Positions 24,514-33,876 of a DNA stretch of 48,769 nt are shown here, one piece after another; within the stretch, counting starts at the first letter, position 1; each line of letters begins with the position of its first letter. The notes beneath the pieces were generated by a model. That model made no database searches, was not told where the DNA came from, and saw only the letters and a program-made list of their open reading frames with translations. This stretch comes from Bacillus sp. MM2020_4 (GTDB taxonomy: Bacteria; Bacillota; Bacilli; Bacillales; Cytobacillaceae). A program made the translations under genes and the position numbers. The stretch lies in assembly GCF_011250555.1 (NCBI RefSeq), contig NZ_JAANMZ010000034.1, positions 1 to 48,769 on the forward strand. The letters run 5' to 3'.

Positions 24514-26607
24514 CTATAATTTCTCGACACTTACCCGCCCTGAAAAGAAGGTTGCGCCGCCTCCCATATCTGCGATGCGATCGGGAGTAAGTGCGTTCAG
24601 TAAATGCCTTTTGCTTTGGTTGGGGTTGGCATCCCCAGACTCAGAACCGGACCTTGACCTGCCCACCGTATCTGCCCAGAGCCCCTGCGACACGACAACC
24701 CCTGGAAGGACATTATCTCCCACCGCAACTTTTAACTCGCATTCCCCGCGCCTGTTCCACACACGCACGATCTCACCTTCTTCAATTCCTGCTGCTAACG
24801 CATCCAGGCGATTCATATGTAAGCGAGGTTCTTTTTCAAGCCCAATATGCTTCTGATTGTTAGAAAAAGTAGAGTTTAAGAAATTGTGATTCGGCCCGGG
24901 GACAAATTGATAGCTGTGATCTCCATCGTCCACCAGCGGGATATAGGTTGGCAGCGGCGGGTATCCGTCCTGTTTCATCCTCTCAGAATATAACTCTATT
25001 TTTCCACTTCGAGTTGGAAGCGTCCCTGGAAACAATGGTTTCACCTTGGCTTTCAGGTATTGCCGCTCCACTAAAGCGTCATATTTAAGTCCCTCCAAAA
25101 AGGAATTCCGCGGGTTATCAAGCGCGCCCACCATCATTTCTTCCTCTGTTTCTTTGAAGGCAGCCACATCGCCAAACCCCATTCCGATTGCCAGCAAGCG
25201 GAAGACCTCCACATTCGATTTGGATTCCTCGTACGGGGCGATGACGGGCTGTTGAATTTGCGCGTAATGATGCCAGTACGACGTATATAAATCGGTGTTT
25301 TCGAAGGATGATGTTGCTGGTAACACAATATCCGCGTATTTGGCCGTCTCTGTTAAAAATAAATCATGAACGACAAGGAATAAATCTTCGCGCTCAAGAC
25401 CCTGTCTGACCTTATTGCTGGACGGGGCAACCAGTGCAGGATTTGAACCGTACACATAAAGGGATTTTACGGGCGGATCTACTGTTACTAATGCTTCGCC
25501 CAGTTGGTTCATATTCACCACGCGGGTATGTTTATTTTTCAAAAGATCTGGCCGTTGCAAGCTTACCGTATTTGGTTCAAGATAAGCCGAATTTCCTTTA
25601 ATGGCACCGCCACCTTTGACAAGCCATTGGCCGGTAAGGGCAGGAAGGCATGCGACGGTACGGACGAACATACCGCCATTGTCGTGATGCTGCGGACCAT
25701 TGCCTATTCGAATAAAGGAAGGGGACGCTTTGCCATACATCCTTGCCAACTTATAAATATCTTCGATTGGAACACCGGTGATGGTAGAAACGTTGGCAGG
25801 GTCGTATTGGTTGACATGCTCGCGCAGCTCTTCATGGCCAATGGTATATTTTTGTAAAAAGTCATGATTGACCATGTTTTCTGCAAATAAGATGTGCATG
25901 ATCCCGAGGGCGAGGGCGCTGTCCGTCCCTGGCAAAATCGGAATAAACCAATCGGCTAATCGGCCGGTTTGATTTTTATGAACATCGATGACAATCAATT
26001 TTGCACCGTTCTGCTTGCGCGCTTTTTGCGCCAATGCCACCTGGTGCATGTTGGTGCTGGCGGCATTGATTCCCCAAAAGATGAACAGGTTGGAATGGAT
26101 GGTATCCTCAGGGTCAATCCCGAGGCTGCCGCCCATTGTATATTGATACCCTGAAGATCCGGCGGAGGAACAAATGGTTCGATCTAGCCTAGAGGCGCCT
26201 AAATGATTCCAAAAACGCCGGTCCATTCCTTCGGCACTGAGTCTCCCCATGTTTCCATAAAAACTGTACGGAAGTATGCTCTCCGGACCATCTGATTCGA
26301 TGAGCTTCTTCCAACGGGAAGTAATGGTTTGGAGCGCTTCCTCCCAGCTAATGGGGGTGAATGTTCCTTCGCCCTTTGGACCAACCCGTTTGAGCGGATA
26401 TTTCAGACGATGTTCGTCATGAATCCGTTCATTCATATTCCGCACCTTGTTACAAATATGCCCTTTCGTAACTGGATGGCGCGGGTCACCCTCCACTTTT
26501 ACAATCTTTCCGTCCGCTTTATGCAGAAGCAACCCGCATTGATCCGGACAATCAAGCGGGCAGACCGCATGAAAAACACCATTTGGCACATCAATAAAAG
26601 AAGGCAT
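24514..26607 (-). CDS. Molybdopterin oxidoreductase, YoaE-like
   Basis: This 697-aa protein is of the DMSO-reductase/formate-dehydrogenase superfamily. An N-terminal 4Fe-4S site is formed by CPLDCPDQC and a later Cys in HICNKVRN. Molybdopterin-binding blocks follow (FWGINAASTNMHQ, LIVIDVHKNQTGRLADWFIPILPGTDSALALG, and a C-terminal MopB domain with NHNFLNSTF and VRVWNRRGE). There is no twin-arginine signal, so it is cytoplasmic. The B. subtilis relative YoaE has no clear assigned reaction. It stands alone, without partner electron-transfer genes; an AGGAGA site supports the ATG. Confidence 0.85.
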   Translation of the reverse strand: MPSFIDVPNGVFHAVCPLDCPDQCGLLLHKADGKIVKVEGDPRHPVTKGHICNKVRNMNERIHDEHRLKYPLKRVGPKGEGTFTPISWEEALQTITSRWKKLIESDGPESILPYSFYGNMGRLSAEGMDRRFWNHLGASRLDRTICSSAGSSGYQYTMGGSLGIDPEDTIHSNLFIFWGINAASTNMHQVALAQKARKQNGAKLIVIDVHKNQTGRLADWFIPILPGTDSALALGIMHILFAENMVNHDFLQKYTIGHEELREHVNQYDPANVSTITGVPIEDIYKLARMYGKASPSFIRIGNGPQHHDNGGMFVRTVACLPALTGQWLVKGGGAIKGNSAYLEPNTVSLQRPDLLKNKHTRVVNMNQLGEALVTVDPPVKSLYVYGSNPALVAPSSNKVRQGLEREDLFLVVHDLFLTETAKYADIVLPATSSFENTDLYTSYWHHYAQIQQPVIAPYEESKSNVEVFRLLAIGMGFGDVAAFKETEEEMMVGALDNPRNSFLEGLKYDALVERQYLKAKVKPLFPGTLPTRSGKIELYSERMKQDGYPPLPTYIPLVDDGDHSYQFVPGPNHNFLNSTFSNNQKHIGLEKEPRLHMNRLDALAAGIEEGEIVRVWNRRGECELKVAVGDNVLPGVVVSQGLWADTVGRSRSGSESGDANPNQSKRHLLNALTPDRIADMGGGATFFSGRVSVEKL

Positions 26608-26645
26608 ATGGAAATCTCCTTTCAGGTAAAAGAAATCAACTAAAT

Positions 26646-26658
26646 GGTGTCAGGCACC
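26646..26658 (+). repeat. REP-like 13-mer
   Basis: GGTGTCAGGCACC, flanked by AAAT and ATTT, so the pairing arms here extend to eight bases each. Confidence 0.7.
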
Positions 26659-26711
26659 ATTTGTAACAGATTGGTATTATTAAATATTGCTACTATCATA
26701 ACACTAAAATG

Positions 26712-26724
26712 GGTGACAGGCACC
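26712..26724 (+). repeat. REP-like 13-mer, variant
   Basis: GGTGACAGGCACC, 66 bp from the previous copy in the same orientation, in the gap before galU. Two short AAAAGACACCA-like pieces follow. Confidence 0.6.
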
Positions 26725-26895
26725 GTTAAAAGACACCAATCCGCCACGAAAAGACACCACATAAATATACCCGAATCTTAGTTTTGAAAAAGGGTCTTAT
26801 GGTATAATAATTGGGGTTATTAGGATATTTATGGGTAAGACTAAAAATATTGTTATACTATACATATTATAAGTGACGTAAAGGAGAGACAGACT

Positions 26896-27837
26896 GTGAA
26901 AAAAGTTCGCAAAGCGATAATTCCGGCTGCTGGGCTTGGGACCCGTTTTTTACCAGCAACGAAAGCAATGCCAAAAGAAATGCTGCCAATTGTGGATAAG
27001 CCAACGATTCAATATATTGTCGAAGAAGCTATTGCTTCAGGGATCGAGGATATTATTATTGTAACTGGAAAAGGGAAACGGGCGATTGAAGATCATTTTG
27101 ATTTTGCCCCGGAGCTTGAGAAAAACTTACTTGAAAAGGAGAAATGGGATCTTTTAAATAAAGTGAACTATACCTCCAATCTTGCGGACATTCACTATAT
27201 CCGTCAAAAGGAACCGAAGGGTTTGGGACATGCCGTTTGGTGCGCACGGAATTTTATTGGTGATGAGCCATTTGCTGTCCTTTTGGGCGATGATATTGTT
27301 CAAAGTGATACCCCTTGTTTACGACAGCTGATTGATCAGTATGAGGCGACTTTCTCCTCGATTATTGGAGTTCAGCATGTTCCTGAAAATGAAACACACC
27401 GTTACGGGATTGTCGATCCGCTCCAGCAAGAGGGCAGACGTTATCAAGTCAAACATTTTGTTGAAAAACCGAAGCCAGGTACATCCCCTTCAAATTTAGC
27501 AATCATGGGAAGATATATATTAACCCCTGAAATCTTTATGTTCCTAGACCAGCAGGAGACAGGCGCCGGTGGTGAAATCCAGTTAACGGATGCGATTCAT
27601 AAACTTAATCAGATTCAACGCGTCTTCGCTTACAATTTCGAAGGGAAACGGTTTGACGTGGGGGAAAAAATCGGTTTTGTCAAAACAACAATCGAATTTG
27701 CCCTTCAGCAGGAAGGCATCCATGATGAGCTTCTCCAATTCCTAAAAGAACTCATCGCGGAAGACCAAAATGGAACCGAACATCAAAAGGTAAAAACAAA
27801 GGAAAAGGTAAAGGTAAACAACACCCAAGAGGTATAA
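26896..27837 (+). CDS. galU: UTP-glucose-1-phosphate uridylyltransferase
   Basis: This 313-aa protein is of the GalU/GtaB type. It has the nucleotidyltransferase start [41 protein letters not shown] with metal-binding aspartates, FVEKPKPG, and [21 protein letters not shown]. It makes UDP-glucose for wall polymers and glycolipids. The last 20 residues are Lys/Glu-rich and unlike the family norm, and a REP-like repeat follows directly after the stop. GTG start with AAGGAGAG upstream; an extended -10 (TGGTATAAT, 26810-26818) lies in the gap. UDP-glucose dehydrogenase, which uses its product, is encoded at 46382. Confidence 0.95.
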   Translation: MKKVRKAIIPAAGLGTRFLPATKAMPKEMLPIVDKPTIQYIVEEAIASGIEDIIIVTGKGKRAIEDHFDFAPELEKNLLEKEKWDLLNKVNYTSNLADIHYIRQKEPKGLGHAVWCARNFIGDEPFAVLLGDDIVQSDTPCLRQLIDQYEATFSSIIGVQHVPENETHRYGIVDPLQQEGRRYQVKHFVEKPKPGTSPSNLAIMGRYILTPEIFMFLDQQETGAGGEIQLTDAIHKLNQIQRVFAYNFEGKRFDVGEKIGFVKTTIEFALQQEGIHDELLQFLKELIAEDQNGTEHQKVKTKEKVKVNNTQEV

Positions 27838-27839
27838 AG

Positions 27840-27852
27840 GGTGTCAGGCACC
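27840..27852 (+). repeat. REP-like 13-mer after galU stop
   Basis: GGTGTCAGGCACC starting 3 bp after the galU coding end. Confidence 0.7.
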
Positions 27853-27950
27853 ATTTGTAAGATCCTGATCAATTTAAAGGATCTTGCCATTCACCCAATT
27901 CTTTCATTATTCATAAGATACATAATGATAATAATTGGGGAGGTTCCTCT

Positions 27951-28391
27951 ATGTACCGTTTTACAAATTACCGCGATGCCTTAAATCGGCCATCCTTTCC
28001 ATTGGTTCAGGATGTGGAAAAGGCCATAAACGGTGAGTATAGTGCGAGTGAATGTTATGCCAGGCTGGCTAATCTGGCTCCGTCTAAGAAGGAACGGGAG
28101 CAAATTCTTGAGATTCGTCAGGATGAAATTAAACATTATCAACAGTTTGTTCAGATTTACCGGGGGTTAACAGGTGTGCCCCCTCAGCCAAAGATTACCG
28201 AGAACTGTCCGGATACCTTTTTAAAAGGATTGGAGTTTGCCCTGGAGGATGAGCAAAAAACAGTAGATTTTTATATGGAAATAGCTGATTCTGCGACAGA
28301 CCCGTTCATTAAAGAAGTATTCAGAAGGGCAGCGGCAGATGAGCAAAATCACGCGGTGTGGTTTTTGTATTATTTTGCAAAGGCGAAGTAA
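27951..28391 (+). CDS. Ferritin-like diiron protein
   Basis: This 146-aa four-helix protein is of the rubrerythrin/ferritin-like group. Metal ligands can be read as Glu in EYSASE, the ExxxH-type pairs RQDEIKHYQQF and ADEQNHAVWF, and Glu in EDEQKTVDF. No rubredoxin domain is attached. Such proteins handle iron or peroxide. It is a single gene with GGGGAGG before the ATG and a strong terminator behind. The precise role is unknown. Confidence 0.82.
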   Translation: MYRFTNYRDALNRPSFPLVQDVEKAINGEYSASECYARLANLAPSKKEREQILEIRQDEIKHYQQFVQIYRGLTGVPPQPKITENCPDTFLKGLEFALEDEQKTVDFYMEIADSATDPFIKEVFRRAAADEQNHAVWFLYYFAKAK

Positions 28392-28410
28392 CTTTGATTG
28401 AAAGTGAAGG

Positions 28411-28441
28411 TGCCCCCGAATCTTAAAATCGGGGGCATTTT
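28411..28441 (+). terminator. Terminator after ferritin-like gene
   Basis: TGCCCCCGA (28411-28419) pairs with TCGGGGGCA (28429-28437), followed by TTTTTA. Confidence 0.9.
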
Positions 28442-28474
28442 TAGATTGTGTACAAGGGGAATAGCTTTGTATGA

Positions 28475-28738
28475 TTAGTCACTGCCACTGCCGTCTGAAT
28501 CGCTGACGCCAGAGGAGCTGTCTTTATCATTGGCAGAATCATTGTAACGATCACTGTAATCAACATCATTGCTGTAAGATCTCTTTTTTTCCTTGTTTAA
28601 GCTGGGAAAAATTAAGAAGGCGATAATGATTAATATGGTACCAAAGAACTCTTGTGTGCCGAAAATAAGATAAATCCCGTACACAAGAAGGAGAACACCA
28701 ACCAATCTTTGTATCATTCTTACACTTTTCAGAGACAT
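28475..28738 (-). CDS. Small membrane protein with acidic Ser-rich tail
   Basis: This 87-aa protein has two hydrophobic segments (about residues 11-26 and 30-46) followed by a basic stretch and a low-complexity Ser/Asp tail. I do not recognise a family. A purine-rich AGGGGGG stands before the ATG. The two-helix hairpin with a charged tail suggests a membrane protein with both ends on the same side. Confidence 0.6.
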   Translation of the reverse strand: MSLKSVRMIQRLVGVLLLVYGIYLIFGTQEFFGTILIIIAFLIFPSLNKEKKRSYSNDVDYSDRYNDSANDKDSSSGVSDSDGSGSD

Positions 28739-29046
28739 TCCCCCCCTAATGAAAGTAAGAAATGAAGAGATACTTTACTAATAAATATTAGGGCTACCCA
28801 CCTTTTATACATTTATGATAAACTTCGAACTTGATTATTTAGCAGGACAAAAGGGTACTAACAGGAAAGACACAGATAAAGAGCCTTGCTCTCTCCAACC
28901 AAACCATTTGAACATTTTGTTACATATTTCAATATCGCTAACTTCCATGGAAAATATTTGTATAATAGAAAAGACGGGGATGGTGCCTGACACCCATACC
29001 ACCATTTCCATCGTATAAACATACTTATATTAAGGGAGTGATTGAT
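28739..29046. other. Gap before RAYT gene
   Basis: This 308-bp AT-rich gap contains one REP-like repeat (28982-28994). Short open frames occur in it but have no ribosome binding site. Confidence 0.5.
28982..28994 (-). repeat. REP-like 13-mer upstream of RAYT gene
   Basis: GGTGCCTGACACC on the plus strand, 52 bp before the transposase start. RAYT genes are typically flanked by REPs of the kind they mobilise. Confidence 0.7.
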
Positions 29047-29661
29047 TTGGCGCGAAGGGTTCGTTTGTGGTTTGCAGGTGCGAAGTTTCATGTGACCAGC
29101 AGGGGAATTAGAAAGAGTTCGCTGTTTTATGAGGATGAAGATTATAAGAAGTATCTGAGTTACATAGAAGAAACGAAAGACCGGTATCCCTTTCAACTCC
29201 ACTCTTACTGCTTAATGACCAATCATACCCACCTCCAGCTTGAAACGTATGACACTCCACTCAGTATCATCATGAAGCATCTCAATACAAAATACGCAAA
29301 GTACTTTAATCAAAAGTATGATTTTTCGGGCCATGTTTTCGACAAGCGTTATGGTGCCGAAATCCTCGACTCTCGTGAATATGAGATAGATGTTAGCAAG
29401 TATATTCATTTAAACCCAGTGGAAGCCAGGATGGTGACGGCGCCTGAGGAGTATCCTTGGAGCAGCTATCGTGCCTATCTCTACGGCGAAAGTGAAGAGA
29501 CCCCCCTTGTTAACCCCAACCCAATCCTTTCCTATTTTCCAGAACCGTCGCAACATTATTACCAACAATATATACATTCCCTACTAACGGACAAGTTTTT
29601 TTGGAAAGATGGAAAAATCATCAAGCTCGAGGGGGAGTGGTTTCCATGTGGGCTCGAGTGA
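29047..29661 (+). CDS. REP-associated tyrosine transposase (RAYT)
   Basis: This protein of about 204 aa has the Y1 (IS200/IS605-like) HUH transposase fold. FHVTSRGIRKS lies at the start, the metal-binding HTH of MTNHTHLQLE takes the HUH place, and the candidate nucleophile Tyr is in DVSKYIHLNPVEARMV. It has no terminal inverted repeats or partner gene, which fits a domesticated RAYT rather than an insertion sequence. I use the TTG at 29047 with AAGGGAG 8 bp upstream; a GTG at 29038 would overlap that site. Its end overlaps the start of comM by 16 bp. One REP-like repeat lies just upstream, and nine more are within this window. Confidence 0.85.
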   Translation: MARRVRLWFAGAKFHVTSRGIRKSSLFYEDEDYKKYLSYIEETKDRYPFQLHSYCLMTNHTHLQLETYDTPLSIIMKHLNTKYAKYFNQKYDFSGHVFDKRYGAEILDSREYEIDVSKYIHLNPVEARMVTAPEEYPWSSYRAYLYGESEETPLVNPNPILSYFPEPSQHYYQQYIHSLLTDKFFWKDGKIIKLEGEWFPCGLE

Positions 29662-31142
29662 CCAGCATCGGCTTAAAGGGGATGGAAGGTTATCGGGTGA
29701 ATGTGGAGGTAGGAACCTATGTAGGGAATGATTCGTTTAAAATTGTCGGCCTGCATGATGCGGCTGTGAAGGAGTCAAAGGAGCGAATTATTGCGGCCCT
29801 CAGCTCCCTGGGTTATATCTTATCTGGAAATAAAATTATCATTAATCTATCGCCTGCGGATCAAAAGAAAATCGGTCCAATGTTTGATTTTCCGATGGCA
29901 ATTGGGCTGCTGCTAAGTCTGCATGAGGTAGAGGCAGTAATCCCTGAAGATACGGGTTTTCTGGGAGCGCTTTCCCTGGACGGTTCAGTTCAACCTGTGG
30001 AGGGGCTACTTCCAGCCGTTCTTGCGGCAAAAAGGCAAGGGATAAGGAGACTTTATATCCCTTTGGATGACCATCTCCCTATACTTGATTTTGAGGGTTT
30101 AGAAATCATTCACGTTGCTTCCTTAAAAGATGTCATCGGGCATTTTGCGGGGCAGTGGACTCCATACAATTTAAAAAAAGAAGATGAGGTAAAAGTTGAA
30201 CGCAGTCCATATTTAGATTTTCAGCAAATCATCGGCCATGCCAGTGCCAAACATGCATTAGAGATAGCGGCTGCAGGAGAACATCATGTCCTGATGACCG
30301 GTCCTCCTGGTTGTGGCAAAAGCTTGCTGGCCGAGAGCTTTCCGTCTATTTTGCCGGTATTAACAAAAGAGGCGCAACTCGAGGTACTCAGCTTATATCA
30401 ATTAAGTAGAAATTCCTACACTCAAAGCCTGCTGCCACCGTTTCGAAGTCCGCACCATTCGGCATCTGGAGTTGCCATTATCGGCGGTGGCCAATACCCA
30501 AAACCCGGGGAGATCTCTCTGGCTCATCGGGGTGTTTTATTTTTAGATGAAATCGGCGAGTTTCCAAGAAAAACATTAGATATGCTGCGGCAGCCGCTCG
30601 AAAATGGATTCATCACCATAAGCCGCACCCATGCCACGATTACGTATCCTGCTTCGTTTGTGCTGATTGCGGCAATGAATCCTTGCCCATGCGGATATGC
30701 TGGTTCGAATGCCCATTATTGTACGTGTTCACCCAAGCAGATTCTCACGTATCAAAATAGACTTTCAGGTCCGCTGAGGGATCGATTTGATATTAATCTG
30801 ACGTTAAGGCCAGTGGATTTAACCGCCGCTGATGGGATGCCCCTGCAAGGGGAGCCCTCAAGTGTTGTGCGTGAAAGAGTGGGGCAGGCACGGGAGAGGC
30901 AATATAATCGCTATGGTGAAGAGATTTGTAATAGTAGAGTCCCTTACGAAGTTCTTCTTAGAAAGACTCCTTTAACAGGCACACAACAATTAACATTGCA
31001 GCAGCAAGCCATCAAGAAAAATTGGAGCAACCGGACCCAAATCAAAATCATCCGCCTCGCCCGCACCATCTCAGATCTTCAAGGAAGCACCGTTATCACT
31101 GACCAATGCCTTAACGAGTCAATCACACTGAATACAGTGTAA
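29646..31142 (+). CDS. comM: ComM/YifB-family Mg-chelatase-like AAA ATPase
   Basis: This 498-aa protein is of the ComM/YifB family. A ribosomal-S5-fold-like N-terminal domain (VNVEVGTYVGNDSFKIVGL) precedes the AAA core with Walker A GPPGCGKS and Walker B VLFLDEIGEF, and a zinc-like CPCGYAGSNAHYCTC stretch follows. ComM of Vibrio is a branch-migration helicase in natural transformation, and this function may extend to Firmicutes. I use the ATG at 29646, where the family sequence WARVTSIGLKGMEG begins; GGGGGAG precedes it. The start lies within the RAYT gene, so translation may be coupled. A REP-like repeat follows the stop. Confidence 0.9.
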   Translation: MWARVTSIGLKGMEGYRVNVEVGTYVGNDSFKIVGLHDAAVKESKERIIAALSSLGYILSGNKIIINLSPADQKKIGPMFDFPMAIGLLLSLHEVEAVIPEDTGFLGALSLDGSVQPVEGLLPAVLAAKRQGIRRLYIPLDDHLPILDFEGLEIIHVASLKDVIGHFAGQWTPYNLKKEDEVKVERSPYLDFQQIIGHASAKHALEIAAAGEHHVLMTGPPGCGKSLLAESFPSILPVLTKEAQLEVLSLYQLSRNSYTQSLLPPFRSPHHSASGVAIIGGGQYPKPGEISLAHRGVLFLDEIGEFPRKTLDMLRQPLENGFITISRTHATITYPASFVLIAAMNPCPCGYAGSNAHYCTCSPKQILTYQNRLSGPLRDRFDINLTLRPVDLTAADGMPLQGEPSSVVRERVGQARERQYNRYGEEICNSRVPYEVLLRKTPLTGTQQLTLQQQAIKKNWSNRTQIKIIRLARTISDLQGSTVITDQCLNESITLNTV

Positions 31143-31144
31143 AG

Positions 31145-31157
31145 GGTGTCAGGCACC
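31145..31157 (+). repeat. REP-like 13-mer after comM stop
   Basis: GGTGTCAGGCACC, 2 bp after the comM coding end. Confidence 0.7.
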
Positions 31158-31163
31158 AAGACT

Positions 31164-31973
31164 CTAAATAAATAACAGCAAGCTAAGTGCCATTACCGCC
31201 ATGCCGCCGATCAGGCCGTAGATGGAAAGGTGAGCCTCGTCGTACCTTTTGGCTGCCGGCAGTAATTCATCGAGAGAGATGAACACCATAATTCCCGCAA
31301 CCGCAGCGAAAATGATCCCGAACATGATGTCATTGAGAAACGGCATGAGGAAAAGGTAGGCTACCAATGCCCCGATTGGCTCGGACAAACCTGATAAAAA
31401 GGAAAGCTTGAAGGCTCTTTTCTTATCACCTGTGGCAAAATAAACAGGGACAGAAACGGCAATTCCTTCTGGAATATTGTGAATGGCAATGGCCACAGCA
31501 ATGGCAATGCCGAGCGCAGGATCTTGGAGTGCTGACGTGAAGGTGGCGATCCCCTCAGGAAAATTATGAATACCGATAGCAAGTGCCGTGAAGGTTCCCA
31601 TTTTTAATAAATCAGGCTGGCTGCCTTTACTGTCTTTACCTTGCATGTCCTCCACCGTTTTCAGTTCATGTGGATTACTCTGCTTCGGTATAAATTTATC
31701 TATGCCGGCAATCAATAGCATGCCGCCAAAGAATCCGCCGACCGTCAGCCAGTTTCCAGGGCCAACTCCTAAGGCATCAACAAGTGCTATTTTTGCCTTG
31801 GCGAAAATTTCAATCATGGATACATAAATCATCACCCCTGCAGAGAACCCAAGCGTTACCGATAAAAATTTTGTGTTGGTGTGTGAGGTGAAAAAGGCAA
31901 GAACACTGCCTATTCCAGTCGCAAGGCCTGCAAATAATGTTAATCCAAATGCTAATAACAGATTTTCAGTCAC
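31164..31973 (-). CDS. zupT: ZIP-family metal transporter, ZupT type
   Basis: This 269-aa polytopic membrane protein is of the ZIP family. Its two metal-binding helices are readable as IHNFPEGIATF and IHNIPEGIAVSVPVYFA. A hydrophilic loop (about residues 95-125) separates helices three and four. ZupT-type proteins take up zinc and other divalent metals. It starts at a GTG with GGAGCG upstream and is transcribed alone on the minus strand. Confidence 0.92.
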   Translation of the reverse strand: MTENLLLAFGLTLFAGLATGIGSVLAFFTSHTNTKFLSVTLGFSAGVMIYVSMIEIFAKAKIALVDALGVGPGNWLTVGGFFGGMLLIAGIDKFIPKQSNPHELKTVEDMQGKDSKGSQPDLLKMGTFTALAIGIHNFPEGIATFTSALQDPALGIAIAVAIAIHNIPEGIAVSVPVYFATGDKKRAFKLSFLSGLSEPIGALVAYLFLMPFLNDIMFGIIFAAVAGIMVFISLDELLPAAKRYDEAHLSIYGLIGGMAVMALSLLLFI

Positions 31974-32104
31974 CTTCGTTTCGCTCCTTTATAGAAGGTT
32001 CACGTTATCTTGACGAGAACAGATATGGACCTTTTAGTTTTAATTATACTGTATATGCACGAACCCAGAAATGTTTCCGACGAGAAAAACGTACACAAAT
32101 AAAG

Positions 32105-32130
32105 GGATACAGCATAAAAACTGCATCCCA
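32105..32130 (-). terminator. Terminator of membrane protease gene
   Basis: Read on the minus strand, GGATGCAG and CTGTATCC form a stem with one G-T pair, followed by CTTTATTTG. Confidence 0.5.
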
Positions 32131-32141
32131 GTAGTGGAAAG

Positions 32142-32154
32142 GGTGTCAGGCACC
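32142..32154 (+). repeat. REP-like 13-mer overlapping a stop codon
   Basis: GGTGTCAGGCACC; on the minus strand it provides the TGA stop of the membrane protease gene (complement 32146-32148). Confidence 0.7.
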
Positions 32155-33519
32155 ATTTCCACTATCGTCGTCGTCTTTTTTCTGCCGTTTCTGGTGTTCC
32201 TGGAGGGCGAGGAGGATGTCTTGAACGTCGATTTTGCGATCTTTGTTTAGGTCAGCCAAGGTGTTTTCCGGTCCGGCTGATGGAACGCCAGCGACAGCAA
32301 CCGCTGGGCTTTTCGGTCTAAAGGCAAAGGTGAACACCAGCAGTACAAGAATGAGTAATCCGGAAACACCATCGATGATATAGAAGGTGGTAGAATAATC
32401 GGACCATAACGTCTTACTGCTGCTCATCTTTTTTTCCGAGTTCGCGATATAGTGTTTGATCTCAGAATGGTTTGGATAGATGCGCTGAACCGCCTCAAAC
32501 TTTTCCAACGCATGCTTATAGTAACCGCCCCAATACAATTCTAGTCCATCTTGGAAAAGCTTATCGGTTTCACTTTTGAAATCCCTGACACCGGCTTGGT
32601 TCACAAATTCTTTTGCTGTATTAACCGGTACAGAAAAATTAAAGCCTTGAACCTCTTGGCCATTCACTGTATCGCCTCTAAAGGTGAGTAAACCAATAAT
32701 CTGTCCTTTTTCATTGATAACTGGACCACCGCTGTTCCCATGTGTGGCAGCTGCATTAATCTGAATGACCGGGCTTCCCTGTTCTGTCCTTTTCGATGTA
32801 GCCGATATTTGCCCTGCAGTCATTGAAGAAACGAAGGATGAATCCGTGGATAACAGGTCAGAATCGGCTGCAGCAGGGTAGCCGCTCACCCAAACATTAT
32901 CCTGGTTCTGGATTTCATCGGAATTGCCGAGCGGTAAGGTGGGCAGGTTATTCCCTTCAATTTTTAAAACAGCGACGTCCTTACCCTCATTAATAGGGGC
33001 TCCATAGCTTTTCACTTCGCCATCAAGGATATCCCCGCCCGGTAAAACAACCTTCAATACTTTTTTTATCTCCGTATATTTTGTATACGTGAGCATGTAT
33101 TGGTACGCTGTTTCGTAGTCAACTTTAAATTGGTCTGCCAGAATTCCAACCAGTTGTTCAAACGCCGCATTGGCAATATCTTCTTCCCTCATTTGCGTCA
33201 CTTCGACCACATGGGCGTTTGTAACGACATAACCATCGGAGCTGATGATCGCACCAGACCCGGAACCACCGACAACTGATTGGTACTTTAATTGATCCAA
33301 TATCGCCATAACTTCAGGATCGTTCGGGTTGTTAAACTGCCACCCGACAACGGCGTAGTCAACGATTCGAACAACTGCTGGCTTCGTGTATTCTGCCAGT
33401 TTTTGTGCTTGCGCTATTTTTCCTTCAGCGGGTTTGATATTGAGTAAGAAGAAGGAAGTTACAATCACAGCAATAAGCACCAAGCATAATGGAATGGTAA
33501 AAAGAGCTCTTTTCTTCAA
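32146..33519 (-). CDS. Membrane-anchored trypsin-like serine protease
   Basis: This protein of about 457 aa has an N-terminal membrane segment. An S1C/HtrA-type protease domain follows with the triad His in YVVTNAHVVEV, Asp in GKDVAVLKIEG and Ser in HGNSGGPVINE, then a TPR-like helical part (ELYWGGYYKHALEKFEAV), a second membrane segment (near residue 385-404), and a short C-terminal tail with the EF-hand/dockerin-like loop DLNKDRKIDVQD. There is no PDZ domain. The protease domain should face outside, while the calcium-type loop would be cytoplasmic. I prefer the TTG at complement 33519, because AAGAGGTG overlaps the GTG at 33531. The gene ends within a REP-like repeat. Confidence 0.82.
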   Translation of the reverse strand: MKKRALFTIPLCLVLIAVIVTSFFLLNIKPAEGKIAQAQKLAEYTKPAVVRIVDYAVVGWQFNNPNDPEVMAILDQLKYQSVVGGSGSGAIISSDGYVVTNAHVVEVTQMREEDIANAAFEQLVGILADQFKVDYETAYQYMLTYTKYTEIKKVLKVVLPGGDILDGEVKSYGAPINEGKDVAVLKIEGNNLPTLPLGNSDEIQNQDNVWVSGYPAAADSDLLSTDSSFVSSMTAGQISATSKRTEQGSPVIQINAAATHGNSGGPVINEKGQIIGLLTFRGDTVNGQEVQGFNFSVPVNTAKEFVNQAGVRDFKSETDKLFQDGLELYWGGYYKHALEKFEAVQRIYPNHSEIKHYIANSEKKMSSSKTLWSDYSTTFYIIDGVSGLLILVLLVFTFAFRPKSPAVAVAGVPSAGPENTLADLNKDRKIDVQDILLALQEHQKRQKKDDDDSGNGA

Positions 33520-33531
33520 AAGTACATTCAC

Positions 33532-33876
33532 CTCTTGGATTGGTTATTTCAATGCACCCTGCACTATATTCCGAGGCGAAGGAAAGGCAATTTGTACTAA
33601 TTTTGAATATTCGGATAATTAGGGAGGGCGAAACTAGAAATTGGCGAACTTTTTGTGAAGGGAAGGGGATGTTCTTGCAGTTAATTTGGAAGTGTAAATA
33701 TATATTGTGGTTCTTTAATGAATCATTGAAAAATACCATGTCACATTACAACAACAAATTGTGATATCGTAAGTTTACAGGAATTATTCATTGGGATGTG
33801 TTCTGTCTCGTATTATTTAGTATCGCATTGGTTAAAAGTGGGATATTGTTTATTTTTATTTAAGGGAAGTGTTTAC
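33532..33876. other. Gap of 345 bp, nothing definite
   Basis: This AT-rich spacer between divergent genes should hold both promoters, but I see no convincing SigA pair, hairpin or small gene. Confidence 0.4.

Noticed and set aside
24514..24863. Plus-strand ORFs inside the molybdopterin gene
   Set aside because: They run against a clear minus-strand coding sequence with recognised motifs and have no ribosome binding sites.
26646..26760. CRISPR-like spaced repeats
   Set aside because: Only two short 13-mers with irregular distance, identical to the dispersed REP-like family; no cas genes.
29047..29661. IS200/IS605 insertion sequence
   Set aside because: No left/right end hairpins or tnpB, and the protein has RAYT features; its end overlaps comM.
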